Assembly: GCF_030408795.1 (NCBI RefSeq) | Contig: NZ_CP047211.1 | Location: 1,798,001 to 1,862,000, forward strand | Source: Corynebacterium hansenii | GTDB taxonomy: Bacteria > Actinomycetota > Actinomycetes > Mycobacteriales > Mycobacteriaceae | Reading direction: 5' to 3' | DNA length: 64,000 nucleotides | Part shown: in pieces, positions 36,355 to 45,839 of the stretch | Numbering within the stretch: position 1 is the first letter of the stretch | Layout: each line of letters begins with the position of its first letter | Translations under genes and position numbers: made by a program | The notes under the pieces: model-generated | What the model saw: the letters and a program-made list of their open reading frames with translations, nothing else | Database searches by the model: none | Told to the model about the DNA's origin: nothing

Positions 36355-38163
36355 ATGAGCACATCACACACTCCACCCGCCATCGCCGGGCAAGAATCCA
36401 TCCACCAAACGGGCCGAATCGCGGTTGCATCGGCATCGTCGCAAAGCAAGAAGGCCCACCGGGAGGGCGAAGACCACACCCTCCGTTTCGCGCCGCGCTC
36501 GTACCGGCGCTGGACCCCCGGCGTGGTTGCCGGGTCGGCGCTCGGCGGCATCGCGTACCTGGCCGACTTCTCCATCGGCGCGGGCATCGGCATCCAGCAC
36601 GGCACGGCGAACGCCATCGGCGGCATCCTCATCGCGGCCGTGCTGATCTTCCTGTCGTCCTTCCCACTGGCGTACTACGCGGCGCGGTACAACCTGGACC
36701 TCGACCTGATCACCCGCGGTTCGGGATTCGGGTATTACGGCTCGGTGCTGACGAACGTCATCTTCGCCACCTTCACATTCATCTTCTTCGCGCTCGAGGG
36801 CGCGATCATGGCGCAGGGGCTCCGCGTCGGGCTGGGGATGCCGTTGTGGGCCGGGTACCTGACGGCGACGCTCATGGTCATCCCCCTGGTCATCTACGGG
36901 ATGAAGGCGCTGGCCAAACTTCAGTCGTGGACCTCCCCGCTGTGGCTGATCATGATGGTCATCCCCCTTCTGTACCTGGTGTGGCGGGAACCCGACTCCG
37001 TGGACGCCTTCCTGTCGTGGTCCGGCACGGATGGCTCGGGCGCGAACGTGGCGTCGATGATGCTGGCTTCCGGCGTGTGCCTGGCGCTGACCGCGCAGAT
37101 CGCCGAAAACATCGATTACCTGCGATTCATGCCGCCGAAGACGCCCGAGAACGCCAAGTCGTGGTGGGCGTCGGTCATCGCCGGCGGCCCGGGGTGGGTC
37201 ATCCTCGGCGCCGCGAAGCAGATCATCGGCGTGTTCCTGGCCATCTACCTGATGTCGATGCTCGGCGGCGCCCCCGGCGACGCGCAGGAGCCGGTCAACC
37301 AATTCCTGGTCGTCTACGGCGAAATGATGCCCGCGTGGCTGGCGATGACCCTCGCCGTCGTGCTGGTGGTCATCTCGCAGATCAAAATCAACGTCACCAA
37401 CGCGTACTCGGGCTCGCTGGCCTGGACCAACGCCTACACCCGCCTGACCAAGCGTTACCCGGGCCGCGTCACCTTCGTCGCGTTCAACCTGGCCATCGCG
37501 CTGGCGTTGATGGAGTTCGACATGTTCTCCGTGGTCAATTCGGTGCTGGCGTTCTATTCGAACCTCGCCATCGCGTGGATTTTCACGGTGGCGGCGGACA
37601 TCACGTTCAACAAGCATCTGCTGGGGTTGTCGCCCCGGCGGCCCGAGTTCCGGCGCGGCATGCTCCACGCGGTCAATCCCGTCGGCGTCACATCGGTCGT
37701 CGTCTCCGGCGGCGGGTCCATCGCCGTGTTCTTCGGCCTCTTCGGCGCCGGCGTCCAGCCGTACTCGCCCCTGATCGCCGCGGGGCTGGCCGTGGCGAGC
37801 ACGGTCGCCATGGCGTTGCTGACCGGTGGCCGCTGGTACCTGCGCCGCGTCGACGACGGAATCGAAGCCCCCTACCTCGACGAACACGGCAACCCTTCCG
37901 ACCTCGAGCTGACCTGCTGCGTCACCGGCATCGCGTTCGAGCGCCCGGACATGGTCCGCTCGGCGATCGACGCTCCGGATGGTTCGCCCCGGTACATTTC
38001 GTCCCTGGCCCTGTCCATGGATGCCGCCGGCGACCATGTGCTGCCGGCCGATGATTACGCCCGCCTCACGGCCGCCCGCACCCGCGAGCTGCTGGCGCGC
38101 CGGGCCCGATTGTCCGGCGACGCCGCGGACGCCTCCGACGAGGTCCGCGTCTCCGCCCGATAG
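36355..38163 (+). CDS. NCS1 family nucleobase/allantoin-type permease
   Basis: A 602-residue permease with about twelve helices of the purine-cytosine permease (NCS1) family. Motifs: RWTPGVVAGSALGGIAYLADF, FPLAYYAARYNLDLDLITRGSGFGYYGSV, WASVIAGGPGWVILGAAKQIIG and INVTNAYSGSLAWTN. NCS1 carriers import nucleobases, hydantoins, allantoin or thiamine with sodium or protons. Location after the urease genes suggests uptake of a nitrogen source whose breakdown yields urea, but the substrate is not readable. A soluble C-terminal tail of about 110 residues is unusual. The N-terminus contains ASSQSKKAH, encoded over a CGTCGCAAAGC copy (36437-36447). Start chosen at 36355; GGAGG is only 1 nt upstream, so a start further 5' (36238) remains possible. 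Confidence 0.85.
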   Translation: MSTSHTPPAIAGQESIHQTGRIAVASASSQSKKAHREGEDHTLRFAPRSYRRWTPGVVAGSALGGIAYLADFSIGAGIGIQHGTANAIGGILIAAVLIFLSSFPLAYYAARYNLDLDLITRGSGFGYYGSVLTNVIFATFTFIFFALEGAIMAQGLRVGLGMPLWAGYLTATLMVIPLVIYGMKALAKLQSWTSPLWLIMMVIPLLYLVWREPDSVDAFLSWSGTDGSGANVASMMLASGVCLALTAQIAENIDYLRFMPPKTPENAKSWWASVIAGGPGWVILGAAKQIIGVFLAIYLMSMLGGAPGDAQEPVNQFLVVYGEMMPAWLAMTLAVVLVVISQIKINVTNAYSGSLAWTNAYTRLTKRYPGRVTFVAFNLAIALALMEFDMFSVVNSVLAFYSNLAIAWIFTVAADITFNKHLLGLSPRRPEFRRGMLHAVNPVGVTSVVVSGGGSIAVFFGLFGAGVQPYSPLIAAGLAVASTVAMALLTGGRWYLRRVDDGIEAPYLDEHGNPSDLELTCCVTGIAFERPDMVRSAIDAPDGSPRYISSLALSMDAAGDHVLPADDYARLTAARTRELLARRARLSGDAADASDEVRVSAR

Positions 38164-38362
38164 GTTCTCGCCCGCATTCCCGGCGTTCGCCCCCTGCTTT
38201 CGACCGCTTTCGCTTTCCGACGGCCCCTCGGATCGCGCGCGGCCCGGCAGGGGGTGCCGCCGTTTCACACCCGGTGTTCGAACGCGCCGATCATCGAGAT
38301 TCCGCCCCGGTAGCAAATTTTCACACCCGTATCGTACGTTTGTTCGATCCTGGGGCCTTTTG

Positions 38363-38393
38363 CCGGATTCCAATCCGGGACGTTCGATATCTT
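38363..38393 (+). promoter_or_regulatory. Promoter and candidate operator of the HNH/DUF222 gene
   Basis: TATCTT (38388-38393) lies 6 nt before the ATG at 38400, the leaderless pattern. Just upstream, CCGGATT-CC-AATCCGG (38363-38378) is a perfect 7-bp inverted repeat placed where a repressor would overlap the -35 region. Confidence 0.5.
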
Positions 38394-38399
38394 GTTCCC

Positions 38400-40082
38400 A
38401 TGACCAACGGGGGCGGTGGACGCAACCGGTCGGGCACGGGGCGCCCGCCGGGTACTTCGGGGATTTCGGGGACTGCGGAACATCCTGGGGTCCCGGGCGC
38501 CACGGACCTACGCGCCGCCGTCGGCCGCTTCACCGAGGCGGTGGAATCCATGACCGCCGGCTGGGATCTCCTCGGCGATGACGCCCGCCACGAGCTCTAC
38601 GTCGAACTCGAGACCGCGCGCCGCAAACTCGCGATCGTCGACGCGGAGTATCTGTCGGCGACGGCGAACGGGCGCGTCGTAAAGCCAACGCCCAAGGTCA
38701 TGCGGACGTTCACGGAAAATGCGCACGTGTCGCGCGCGGAAGCCCGGCGCAGGATCGCCGCGGCACACCGGCTCCAGCGGCCCGAGGCGCAGAACACGCC
38801 GCCCAAGCATGATCTGCCGGCGGTGCGGCGCCGCGTCGCGGAGGGCGTGGTCGGCGCGGATGCGGTGGAGATCATCGACAAGGCGCTCGACGGGCTGCCG
38901 CGCAAGGCCGAGGAGCTCGTGCACGTCGCGGACCCGCACATCGCCGACCTGCTGGACAAGGTGCAGGTCGACGACCTGAAGCACCTGGGGCCGATGCTGC
39001 GGGCGCTGCTCGGCCTCGATGATCCGTACACCGACGAGGATCGGCAGCGGCGGCGCAGCGTGCGGCTGTCGAAGCCGGACGCGGACAACATGTCGCGCAT
39101 CAGCGGCCACGTGACCCCCGAGTTCGGCGCGATCCTGAGGCGGCTGTTCGCGGATTACGCAGGCCCCGGGAATTTGCTTCCCGACGGCGCCGACGACGAC
39201 CGCACCGCCGACCAGCGCCGGCACGACGCCGTGGAAGCCGCCATCGCCGCCGGGTACGGGGCGCCAGGCTCGGATGATGGTGAATCTGACGGATGCACCC
39301 CACCGGCCGCCCCGGATGGCTCACCCGGATCATCGCCCGGTGGAGCACCAGGCGGACCGTCCAGTGGAGCACCCGGCGGACCGTCCAGTGGAGCACCCGG
39401 CGAAGCATCCGGCGGCGCTCCGGTCAGGCCGAACCTCCGCCCGGCCAAACGCCTGCGCCCCAAACGCGGCACGACGTCGATCGTGGCCACCATGCACGTG
39501 TCCGAGTTGGCGCGCATGACCGGCACCGCCCTGACGGACGTGGGCACGACGATGTCCATATCCGAGGCCGTCCGCAACGCCGACGCACGCGATTTCCACC
39601 TGTCGGTGATGGACCTCCGGGGGCAGACCCTGTGGTTCGGCCGTTCGCGGCGCTGCGGGTCGCTCGCCCAGTACCTCGCGCTGTGCGCCGAGGAGGGCAT
39701 GAGCACCGCACCCGGATCATCCTCGCCGCCGGCCTACTGCGACATCCACCACATCGACCGGTGGGAAACCGGCGGCCTGACCGACATCGACGGGCTGACC
39801 CTTGCGGACTTCGTCATGCACGGCACGATCGACGACGACAGAGCCGACGAGAATCGGTGGTGGACGACGAAGGCGGGTCCGTCGTCAAGCTCCGGCCCGC
39901 CGGCGGCCGAGCCGGAGAACCCGAAGGTGCGCTGGATTCCGCCGAAGTCGGTGGATCCGGAGCGGGCGCCCCGCGAAAATCACCATCCGCTCGGTTGGCT
40001 CGCGCCGGGTCGGCGGATGCGGCGATTCTTCGGCCGGAGGAAGGCGGCGGGATCGGAGGACGACGAGCCTCCGCTCCCGTGA
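38400..40082 (+). CDS. DUF222 / 13E12-repeat HNH endonuclease-like protein
   Basis: A 560-residue protein of the 13E12/REP family common in actinobacteria. The DUF222 domain occupies about residues 40-260 (ARRKLAIVDAEYLSATAN, SRAEARRRIAAAHRL, VSELARMTGTAL later). A Gly/Pro/Ser repeat insertion lies at about 305-345. The HNH part is CDIHHIDRWETGGLTDIDGL. The usual Asn of the HNH motif (TDxDN) is replaced by Gly, and the final CxxHH is replaced by ADFVMH, so nuclease activity is doubtful. These genes are often multicopy and may be mobile. Function is unknown. The start is supported by a leaderless promoter. Confidence 0.85.
   Translation: MTNGGGGRNRSGTGRPPGTSGISGTAEHPGVPGATDLRAAVGRFTEAVESMTAGWDLLGDDARHELYVELETARRKLAIVDAEYLSATANGRVVKPTPKVMRTFTENAHVSRAEARRRIAAAHRLQRPEAQNTPPKHDLPAVRRRVAEGVVGADAVEIIDKALDGLPRKAEELVHVADPHIADLLDKVQVDDLKHLGPMLRALLGLDDPYTDEDRQRRRSVRLSKPDADNMSRISGHVTPEFGAILRRLFADYAGPGNLLPDGADDDRTADQRRHDAVEAAIAAGYGAPGSDDGESDGCTPPAAPDGSPGSSPGGAPGGPSSGAPGGPSSGAPGEASGGAPVRPNLRPAKRLRPKRGTTSIVATMHVSELARMTGTALTDVGTTMSISEAVRNADARDFHLSVMDLRGQTLWFGRSRRCGSLAQYLALCAEEGMSTAPGSSSPPAYCDIHHIDRWETGGLTDIDGLTLADFVMHGTIDDDRADENRWWTTKAGPSSSSGPPAAEPENPKVRWIPPKSVDPERAPRENHHPLGWLAPGRRMRRFFGRRKAAGSEDDEPPLP
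39350..39408 (+). repeat. 24-bp tandem repeat in the HNH/DUF222 gene
   Basis: The unit GGCGGACCGTCCAGTGGAGC + ACCC is present twice exactly and once partially, encoding GGPSSGAP repeats in the linker between DUF222 and HNH regions. Confidence 0.8.
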
Positions 40083-40267
40083 TGGTTCAGGGCACTCCGC
40101 TGTGACGTTTTCGGGCGCCCGGCCGAAAATGCACCGATCGGTACACTGGCATGAGCGAAGCTCAGGGCCCGCGACCACGGCAAATCGCCGCACAACACGG
40201 CCGCAAAACGCGACCCGAGAGCGCACGACACGGAAACCACGACACGGAAAAGAGGAACACCGACTCG

Positions 40268-41554
40268 ATGTCCGCCACCCAGCACTCCGACGCCCGCCCG
40301 TACCGCACGATTCCCGAAATCATCGCGGATCACGGCGCCGACCTGTCGTGGCAGAAGTCGGTGTACAGGCACCTGCACGCCAACCCGGAACTGTCGGCCG
40401 TCGAGGAACGCACCGCCGCCTACCTCGCCGAACGACTGTCCGAGTTCGACTGCTCCCTGACCACCGGCATCGGCGGCCACGGGCTGGTCGGCGTCTTCCG
40501 CAACGGCGAAGGCCCGACGGTGCTGTTCCGCGCCGACATCGACGCCCTGCCCGTCGAAGAGGCCACCGGAGTCGACTACGCGTCCGTCGCCGACGGCGTC
40601 TCCCGCGAAGGCATCGCCTCCAAGGTCATGCACGCCTGCGGCCACGACCACCACATGACCGCCCTCCTCGGGGCCTGCGCCATCCTCGACGCCAACCGCG
40701 AGGACTGGTCCGGCACCTTCATCGCCCTGTTCCAGCCCGCCGAGGAAACCGCCTGCGGCGCCCAGGGCATGGTCGACGACGGCCTGGCCACCAAGATCCC
40801 CCGCCCCGACGTGTGCCTGGGCCAGCACGTCGTCCCCGGCCCCGCCGGCCGCGTCATGTCCGCCGCCGGCCCCGTCCTCACCGGCTGCGACACCATCACC
40901 ATCGACATCACCGGCCGCTCCGCCCATGGATCGATGCCGCACAACGGCGTCGACCCGACGTACATCGCGGCGGCGATCGTCATGCGGCTGCAGGGCATCG
41001 TCGGCCGCGAGGTGTCGCCCCACGAATTCGCGGTGATCTCGGTGGGCACGCTGTCGTCGGGCAACTCGAACAACACCATCCCCGGCCACGCGCGCATCGT
41101 GCTGAACATCCGCTATTACTCCGACGAGGTCCGCGACATCCTCATCGGCGCCATCGAGCGCGTCGCCCGCGCCGAATGCGTGGCCTCCGGCGCCGACATC
41201 GAGCCCCGATTCACCTACTCCGACCACGGCGACGTCACCGACAACGACCCCGAGGTCTTCGCCGACGTCCGCGCGGCATTCGACGGGGTCTTCGGCGCCG
41301 AATCCGTCACCGCCGAACGCTGGACCGCATCGGAGGACTTCTCCGACATCCCCAACGCCTTCGGCTGCCCCTACGTCTACTGGACCGTCGGCGTCACCCC
41401 GCGCGAACTGTGGGACCGGGCCGTCGCCGACGACCGGGTGCTCGAAGACGTGCCGTCCAACCACATGTCCACGTTCCTGCCGGACTACGAACCCACCGTC
41501 GACGCCACCACCCGCGCCGCCGCGGCGGCCGTGCTCGCCTGCCTGCGGCGGTAA
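40268..41554 (+). CDS. M20 family amidohydrolase/peptidase
   Basis: A 428-residue zinc amidohydrolase of the M20D type (hippurate hydrolase / N-acyl amino acid hydrolase group). Motifs: HANPELSAVEERTAAYL, FRADIDALPVEE, HACGHDHHM with metal ligands (about residues 118-126), FQPAEETACGAQGM with the catalytic Glu pair, and the dimerisation-domain GRSAHGSMPHNGVDP. It probably removes an acyl group from an amino acid or related amide; exact substrate unknown. The ATG at 40268 follows AGAGGAA. A putative -10 TACACT at 40142-40147 lies upstream. Confidence 0.92.
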   Translation: MSATQHSDARPYRTIPEIIADHGADLSWQKSVYRHLHANPELSAVEERTAAYLAERLSEFDCSLTTGIGGHGLVGVFRNGEGPTVLFRADIDALPVEEATGVDYASVADGVSREGIASKVMHACGHDHHMTALLGACAILDANREDWSGTFIALFQPAEETACGAQGMVDDGLATKIPRPDVCLGQHVVPGPAGRVMSAAGPVLTGCDTITIDITGRSAHGSMPHNGVDPTYIAAAIVMRLQGIVGREVSPHEFAVISVGTLSSGNSNNTIPGHARIVLNIRYYSDEVRDILIGAIERVARAECVASGADIEPRFTYSDHGDVTDNDPEVFADVRAAFDGVFGAESVTAERWTASEDFSDIPNAFGCPYVYWTVGVTPRELWDRAVADDRVLEDVPSNHMSTFLPDYEPTVDATTRAAAAAVLACLRR

Positions 41555-41581
41555 CGCGGGCCACGGAGGAAGACCGGCGAC

Positions 41582-42583
41582 ATGCCCCTGCACCTGCCCA
41601 CCGACCGGATGACCATCGGCCTGGCCGAACCACTCGCCGGCGGGCGGGGCCCGGTGCCCGATCTGGAGGCGCTGCTGAGGGATACGGCGAGCGTCGCAAA
41701 GCATGCCGAAGACGCCGGCGCGACCGCCCTCTGGTTCCGCGACGTCCCGCTGCTCGTCGACGAATTCCGCGACGCCGGGCAAATCCTCGACCCGTTCACG
41801 CACATGGCGTACCTGGCGGCGCACACCTCCGACATCGGCCTGGCCACCGCGTCGACGGTGCTGACCCTGCGCCACCCCATCCACGTTGCCAAGCAAGCGG
41901 CCAGCGTCGACCAGCTCTCCGGCGGCCGCGTGGCGCTGGGCGTGGCCACCGGAGACCGGCCCGAGGAGTTCCCGGCGTTCAAGCGCCGCCGCGCCGACCG
42001 CGCCGAGGACTTCCGCCACGCCGTCGACTACGTCCGCGCCCTGTGGCGCCCGGGCACGCCGCGCACCCGCGCGAACCGGTGGGGCGGCGTCGACATGGGC
42101 ATCGAGATGCTGCCCAAACCCGTCGGCGGCTCCCCCATCCCCCTGTACGTCACCGGCCACTGCGGCCAGACCCCCGAATGGATTGCCGAACACGGCGACG
42201 GCTGGATGTACTACGGGCAGGACCCGGACACCACCGCGAAGCTCGTGCGCGGGTGGCGGGAGAACGTCGCCCGGGTCTGCGGGGATGGCGCAGGGTCGAA
42301 TGGCGCAGCGTCGGATGGAGGAGGCCTTGGCAGCGGCGGGGCGGGCGTCGTCAAGCCCTACATCACCACCCTGACCCTGGACCTGCTGCCCGACCCCGAC
42401 GCCGAACCGAAGCCCCTGCGCTACGGCTTCCGCGCGGGCCGGACGTTCTTGCTGCGGTACCTGGAACGGCTGGCGAGTGTCGGCGTCGACCACGTCATGG
42501 TGGGGCTGCGTGCTTCACGACGGCCCGTGCCCGACGTCCTCGACGAACTCGGCGAGCACGTGTTCCCCGAATACCCGCGGTGA
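41582..42583 (+). CDS. LLM class flavin/F420-dependent oxidoreductase
   Basis: A 333-residue luciferase-like monooxygenase fold protein: MTIGLAEPLAGGRGPVPDLE, ALWFRDVPLLVDEFRDAGQ, TASTVLTLRHPIHVAKQAASVDQLSGGRVALGVATGDRPEEF and PIPLYVTGHCGQTPEWIAEHGDG. This subgroup is annotated only as an LLM-class oxidoreductase. A Gly/Ser/Ala-rich loop (DGAGSNGAASDGGGLGSGGAG, split here by position 240-260) interrupts the barrel before VKPYITTLTLDL; it contains one CGTCGTCAAGC variant (42346-42356). Start 41582 is 27 nt after the amidohydrolase stop, with GGAGGAAG upstream, so the two form an operon. Confidence 0.88.
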   Translation: MPLHLPTDRMTIGLAEPLAGGRGPVPDLEALLRDTASVAKHAEDAGATALWFRDVPLLVDEFRDAGQILDPFTHMAYLAAHTSDIGLATASTVLTLRHPIHVAKQAASVDQLSGGRVALGVATGDRPEEFPAFKRRRADRAEDFRHAVDYVRALWRPGTPRTRANRWGGVDMGIEMLPKPVGGSPIPLYVTGHCGQTPEWIAEHGDGWMYYGQDPDTTAKLVRGWRENVARVCGDGAGSNGAASDGGGLGSGGAGVVKPYITTLTLDLLPDPDAEPKPLRYGFRAGRTFLLRYLERLASVGVDHVMVGLRASRRPVPDVLDELGEHVFPEYPR

Positions 42584-42625
42584 CCAGCGGGCCGTCGCGG
42601 TGAACTCCCCAATGCCGGCGGTGGA

Positions 42626-43786
42626 TCAGCCCGCGAACTCGGGGTAGTCGATGTAGCCCTCGGGGCCCTGGGAGTAGATGGTCTCCGGGTCGACGGCGGC
42701 CAGCGGCAGGTCCTCGCGCATGCGGCGCACCAGGTCGGGGTTGGCGATGTACGGCCGCCCGAAACCGACGAGATCCACCAGGCCGGTGTCCAGCCATTCC
42801 CGCGCCGACGCCGCGTCCTGGCCGCCCGTGAAGATCACCGCGCCGCGGTACTGCTCGCGCATGTGCTCGAGCAGCTGGCGCGGCACCGCGGGGGTGACGC
42901 GGTCGCCGGTGGTCGACGACTGGTCGGCGACGTGGATGAAATCGACGCCGCGCTCCCCCAGCTCGCGGGCGAGGGTGACGTAGGTGTTCTCGACGCCGTC
43001 GTACAGCGGGATGCCGTTGACCGTCCCGTACGGCGAAATGCGCATGCCGATGATGAACGGGCGGCCCTCCCCGGACCCGGCGCCATCCTTCGTCCGCGCC
43101 TCCCGGAGCGCGTCGCGCACCGCGTCGTTGACCGCGTCGACCACGGCCAGCGGGAACCGCAGGCGCTCGTCGACGGTCTGCGCGCCCCACCCGTCGCTGC
43201 GATCGTTGACCAGCGGATTGATGAACTGCTGGATCAGATAGCCGTTCGCGGCATGGATCTCGATGCCGTCGAAACCCGCCTCGACGGCATTGGCGGCCGC
43301 GCGGGCGTAGTCGGCGATGGTGCGGGCGATGCCGTCGTCGTCGAGCCCGACCGGATCGGAAGCGCCCGTGAAGCGGGCCTCGCCGCGGGAATCGAAGATG
43401 TAGCACTTGGCGCCCTCCGCGGGCGTCGACGTCGGGCTCTCCGGCGCCGACCCCGACGGCTGCAGCGCCGTATGCGACACCCGGCCGCAATGCCACAGCT
43501 GGGCGACGATGCGGCCACCGGCGGCATGGACCCGGTCGACGACCTGCGCCCAGCCCTCGACCTGCTTCGGCTTCCAGATCCCCGGCACCGCGGCGAAACC
43601 GCGCGCCTCCGGGGAAATGAAGGTCCCCTCCGAGACGATCAGCCCCGCCGTCGCCCGCTGGGCGTAATATTCGGCGACCATTTCATCGGCCACCTGGGAC
43701 TGCGACCGCACGCGGGTCATCGGCGCCATGACGACGCGGTTGGGCAGTGACAATTCGCCGATGCGGAATGAATCGAACAGAGTCAA
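42626..43786 (-). CDS. Old yellow enzyme family alkene reductase (NemA-like)
   Basis: A 386-residue FMN-dependent ene-reductase that reduces activated C=C bonds of electrophiles such as maleimides and enals. Motifs: LPNRVVMAPMTRVRS, AGLIVSEGTFISPEARGF, AQLWHCGRVSH, IEIHAANGYLIQQFINP (substrate-binding His and Asn), and GFGRPYIANPDLVRRM for FMN phosphate binding. The start codon is TTG at 43786 (MTLFDSF), with AAAAGG about 8 nt upstream. It is convergent with the LLM gene. Confidence 0.92.
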   Translation of the reverse strand: MTLFDSFRIGELSLPNRVVMAPMTRVRSQSQVADEMVAEYYAQRATAGLIVSEGTFISPEARGFAAVPGIWKPKQVEGWAQVVDRVHAAGGRIVAQLWHCGRVSHTALQPSGSAPESPTSTPAEGAKCYIFDSRGEARFTGASDPVGLDDDGIARTIADYARAAANAVEAGFDGIEIHAANGYLIQQFINPLVNDRSDGWGAQTVDERLRFPLAVVDAVNDAVRDALREARTKDGAGSGEGRPFIIGMRISPYGTVNGIPLYDGVENTYVTLARELGERGVDFIHVADQSSTTGDRVTPAVPRQLLEHMREQYRGAVIFTGGQDAASAREWLDTGLVDLVGFGRPYIANPDLVRRMREDLPLAAVDPETIYSQGPEGYIDYPEFAG

Positions 43787-43904
43787 CGACGGGCCTTTTC
43801 GGGAACTGCCGCCGCGGGCGGGCGCGGGCGGTCACCGGACGGGGACATTTGCGGTGACCTTAACACCGCCCGCGGAACCCGGTTCAATCGCGGCTCCGTT
43901 GAGT

Positions 43905-43928
43905 CGCCGCCCCGGGCTTGCGGCGGCG
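43905..43928 (-). terminator. Hairpin after the BCCT transporter gene
   Basis: CGCCGCC (43905-43911) pairs with GGCGGCG (43922-43928), 10-nt loop, 10 nt beyond the transporter stop codon. No T tract follows. Confidence 0.5.
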
Positions 43929-43937
43929 CGGAGCCGG

Positions 43938-45722
43938 TCAGCCCCTGCTCTCCCCCGGTTCCTCCTGCAGCTCGCCGCAGACGGTGACGTCGCCGTCGAT
44001 GACCGCGCCGCCCGGGATGTGCAGGTTGCCGTCGTCGTCGATGACCGGCGCCGGCAGGGGTTCGCCGCTTTCGTCGTAACCCGGCGCCGGCGTCGACTCC
44101 TGGGTTTCCAGCGCGTCCGGGGTGAAGGCCGGGCGCCACTGGCGGGTGCGCGGTTCGGGGCGGGCGGCGGCGTCGTCGCGGATGCCCTTGACCAGCGAGA
44201 ACATCATGACGAACCCGAGCACGAAGAACGGCAGCCCGACGACGGTGATGGTGTCCTGCAGCGCCGTCAGCCCCTCCTCGCCACCGCCGATGAGCAGGAT
44301 GGCGGCGACCAGGCCAGTCAGCACGGCCCAGACGACGCGCTGCACCGAATTGGATTTGCGCTCGTCGCCGATCGCCATCATGTCCAGAACCATCGACGAG
44401 GAATCCATGGACGTCGTGAAGAAAATCACGACGATGATGACCGAGAACAAGGACATCACGGGCGCCAACGGGAAGTTCGACAGGAATTCGAACAGCGCAC
44501 CCGGCACATCGCCTTGGTCGACGACGACGTCGACGAGCCCGCCGTGCTCCTGCTCGACGCGGAACGACGCCATGCCGAAGATGCCGAACCAGATCAGCGA
44601 AAACGCCACCGGCAGCACGAGCACGCCGCCGACGAACTCGCGGATGGTGCGGCCGCGGGAGATGCGCGCGACGAAGATGCCCACGAACGGCGCCCACGTG
44701 ATCGTCCACGCCCAGTAGAAGACGGTCCACCCGCCCTGCCAGCCGGGGTTCTCCTCGAACGAGTCGTTCCACAGCGCCAGGCGCGGCAGCTCGGAGAGGT
44801 ACACGCCGATGGCCTCGATGGTGCCGCGCAGCAGATACAGCGTCGGCCCCGCGAGCAACACGAAAACGAGCAGCGCGATCGCGGCGCCGATGTTGAGGTT
44901 CGACAGGCGCTTGATGCCCTTGTCCAGGCCCAGGGCCACGGACACGCACGCGATGAGCGACACGATGATGATCAGCAGCACCTGGACCGACACCGATTCT
45001 TCGATGCCGTACAGCCGGTTCAGGCCGGCGCTGATCTGCATTGTGCCCAGCCCGATGGACACCGCGACGCCGAAGACCGTGCCGACGACGGCGATGACGT
45101 CGACCAGACGGCCGATCGGACCGTAGATGCGGGTCCCGATCAACGGCGCGAGGATCGACGACAGGCGCGCCGGCAGCTTGCGCTTGTAGATGAAGTACGC
45201 GAAGGCCAGGCCCGGCAGCGCGAAGATCGTCCACGTGTGCAGGCCGAAGTGATAGAAGGTGAAGGCCAGCGCCTCGCGGGCGGCCTCGGTGGATTGGGCT
45301 TCCACGTCCGCCATCGGCGGGTTGGCGAAATGGTTGAGCGGCTCGGCGACGCCCCAGAACATCAGGATCGTGCCGATGCCCGCGGCGAACAGCATGCCGA
45401 ACCACGTCGCCGTCGAATGCTCGGGGCGCTCGTCGTCGCCGCCGAGCCGGATCCGCCCGAACCTGGAGACGGCGATCCAGACCAGGAAGACCAGGAACAC
45501 CGTCACGCCGAGGATGTAGAACCAGCCGAGGTTCTCCTTCAGCCAATCCGCCGCGGTGGAGAACGTCGCGGTGACGGAACCGGTGGACGCCAGCGTCCAG
45601 ACGACGAACGCGAGGATCAACGCGACCGACGGCCAGAACACCGGCCCGTCGATGTTGAAGGTGAATTTTCTGCCGCGGGTTATGTCCCCCGGTTCCGCTT
45701 TCGTCGAATCGGGTTGGGACAC
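43938..45722 (-). CDS. BCCT family betaine/choline/carnitine-type transporter
   Basis: A 594-residue secondary transporter with twelve helices, importing compatible solutes such as glycine betaine with sodium or protons. The signature stretch TVFYWAWTITWAPFVGIF and ARISRGRTIREF is complete, and the glycine-rich TM3 motif GTVFGVAVSIGLGTMQISAG has the segment implicated in substrate and Na+ binding in BetP. The C-terminal tail of about 80 residues is acidic and Pro-rich, unlike the positively charged osmosensing tail of C. glutamicum BetP. The GTG at 45722 is preceded by GAGGTG at about 8 nt spacing. Confidence 0.94.
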   Translation of the reverse strand: MSQPDSTKAEPGDITRGRKFTFNIDGPVFWPSVALILAFVVWTLASTGSVTATFSTAADWLKENLGWFYILGVTVFLVFLVWIAVSRFGRIRLGGDDERPEHSTATWFGMLFAAGIGTILMFWGVAEPLNHFANPPMADVEAQSTEAAREALAFTFYHFGLHTWTIFALPGLAFAYFIYKRKLPARLSSILAPLIGTRIYGPIGRLVDVIAVVGTVFGVAVSIGLGTMQISAGLNRLYGIEESVSVQVLLIIIVSLIACVSVALGLDKGIKRLSNLNIGAAIALLVFVLLAGPTLYLLRGTIEAIGVYLSELPRLALWNDSFEENPGWQGGWTVFYWAWTITWAPFVGIFVARISRGRTIREFVGGVLVLPVAFSLIWFGIFGMASFRVEQEHGGLVDVVVDQGDVPGALFEFLSNFPLAPVMSLFSVIIVVIFFTTSMDSSSMVLDMMAIGDERKSNSVQRVVWAVLTGLVAAILLIGGGEEGLTALQDTITVVGLPFFVLGFVMMFSLVKGIRDDAAARPEPRTRQWRPAFTPDALETQESTPAPGYDESGEPLPAPVIDDDGNLHIPGGAVIDGDVTVCGELQEEPGESRG

Positions 45723-45839
45723 GGGGAATCACCTCAGGTGAATTGGTCGGTCGATTGCACCTTCCACTTGACCATCATTCACCTCCGGATACAAACGGAT
45801 CGGCCGAGCCCGTCCGCTGCGGGCACTTGCTCCGCCGAA

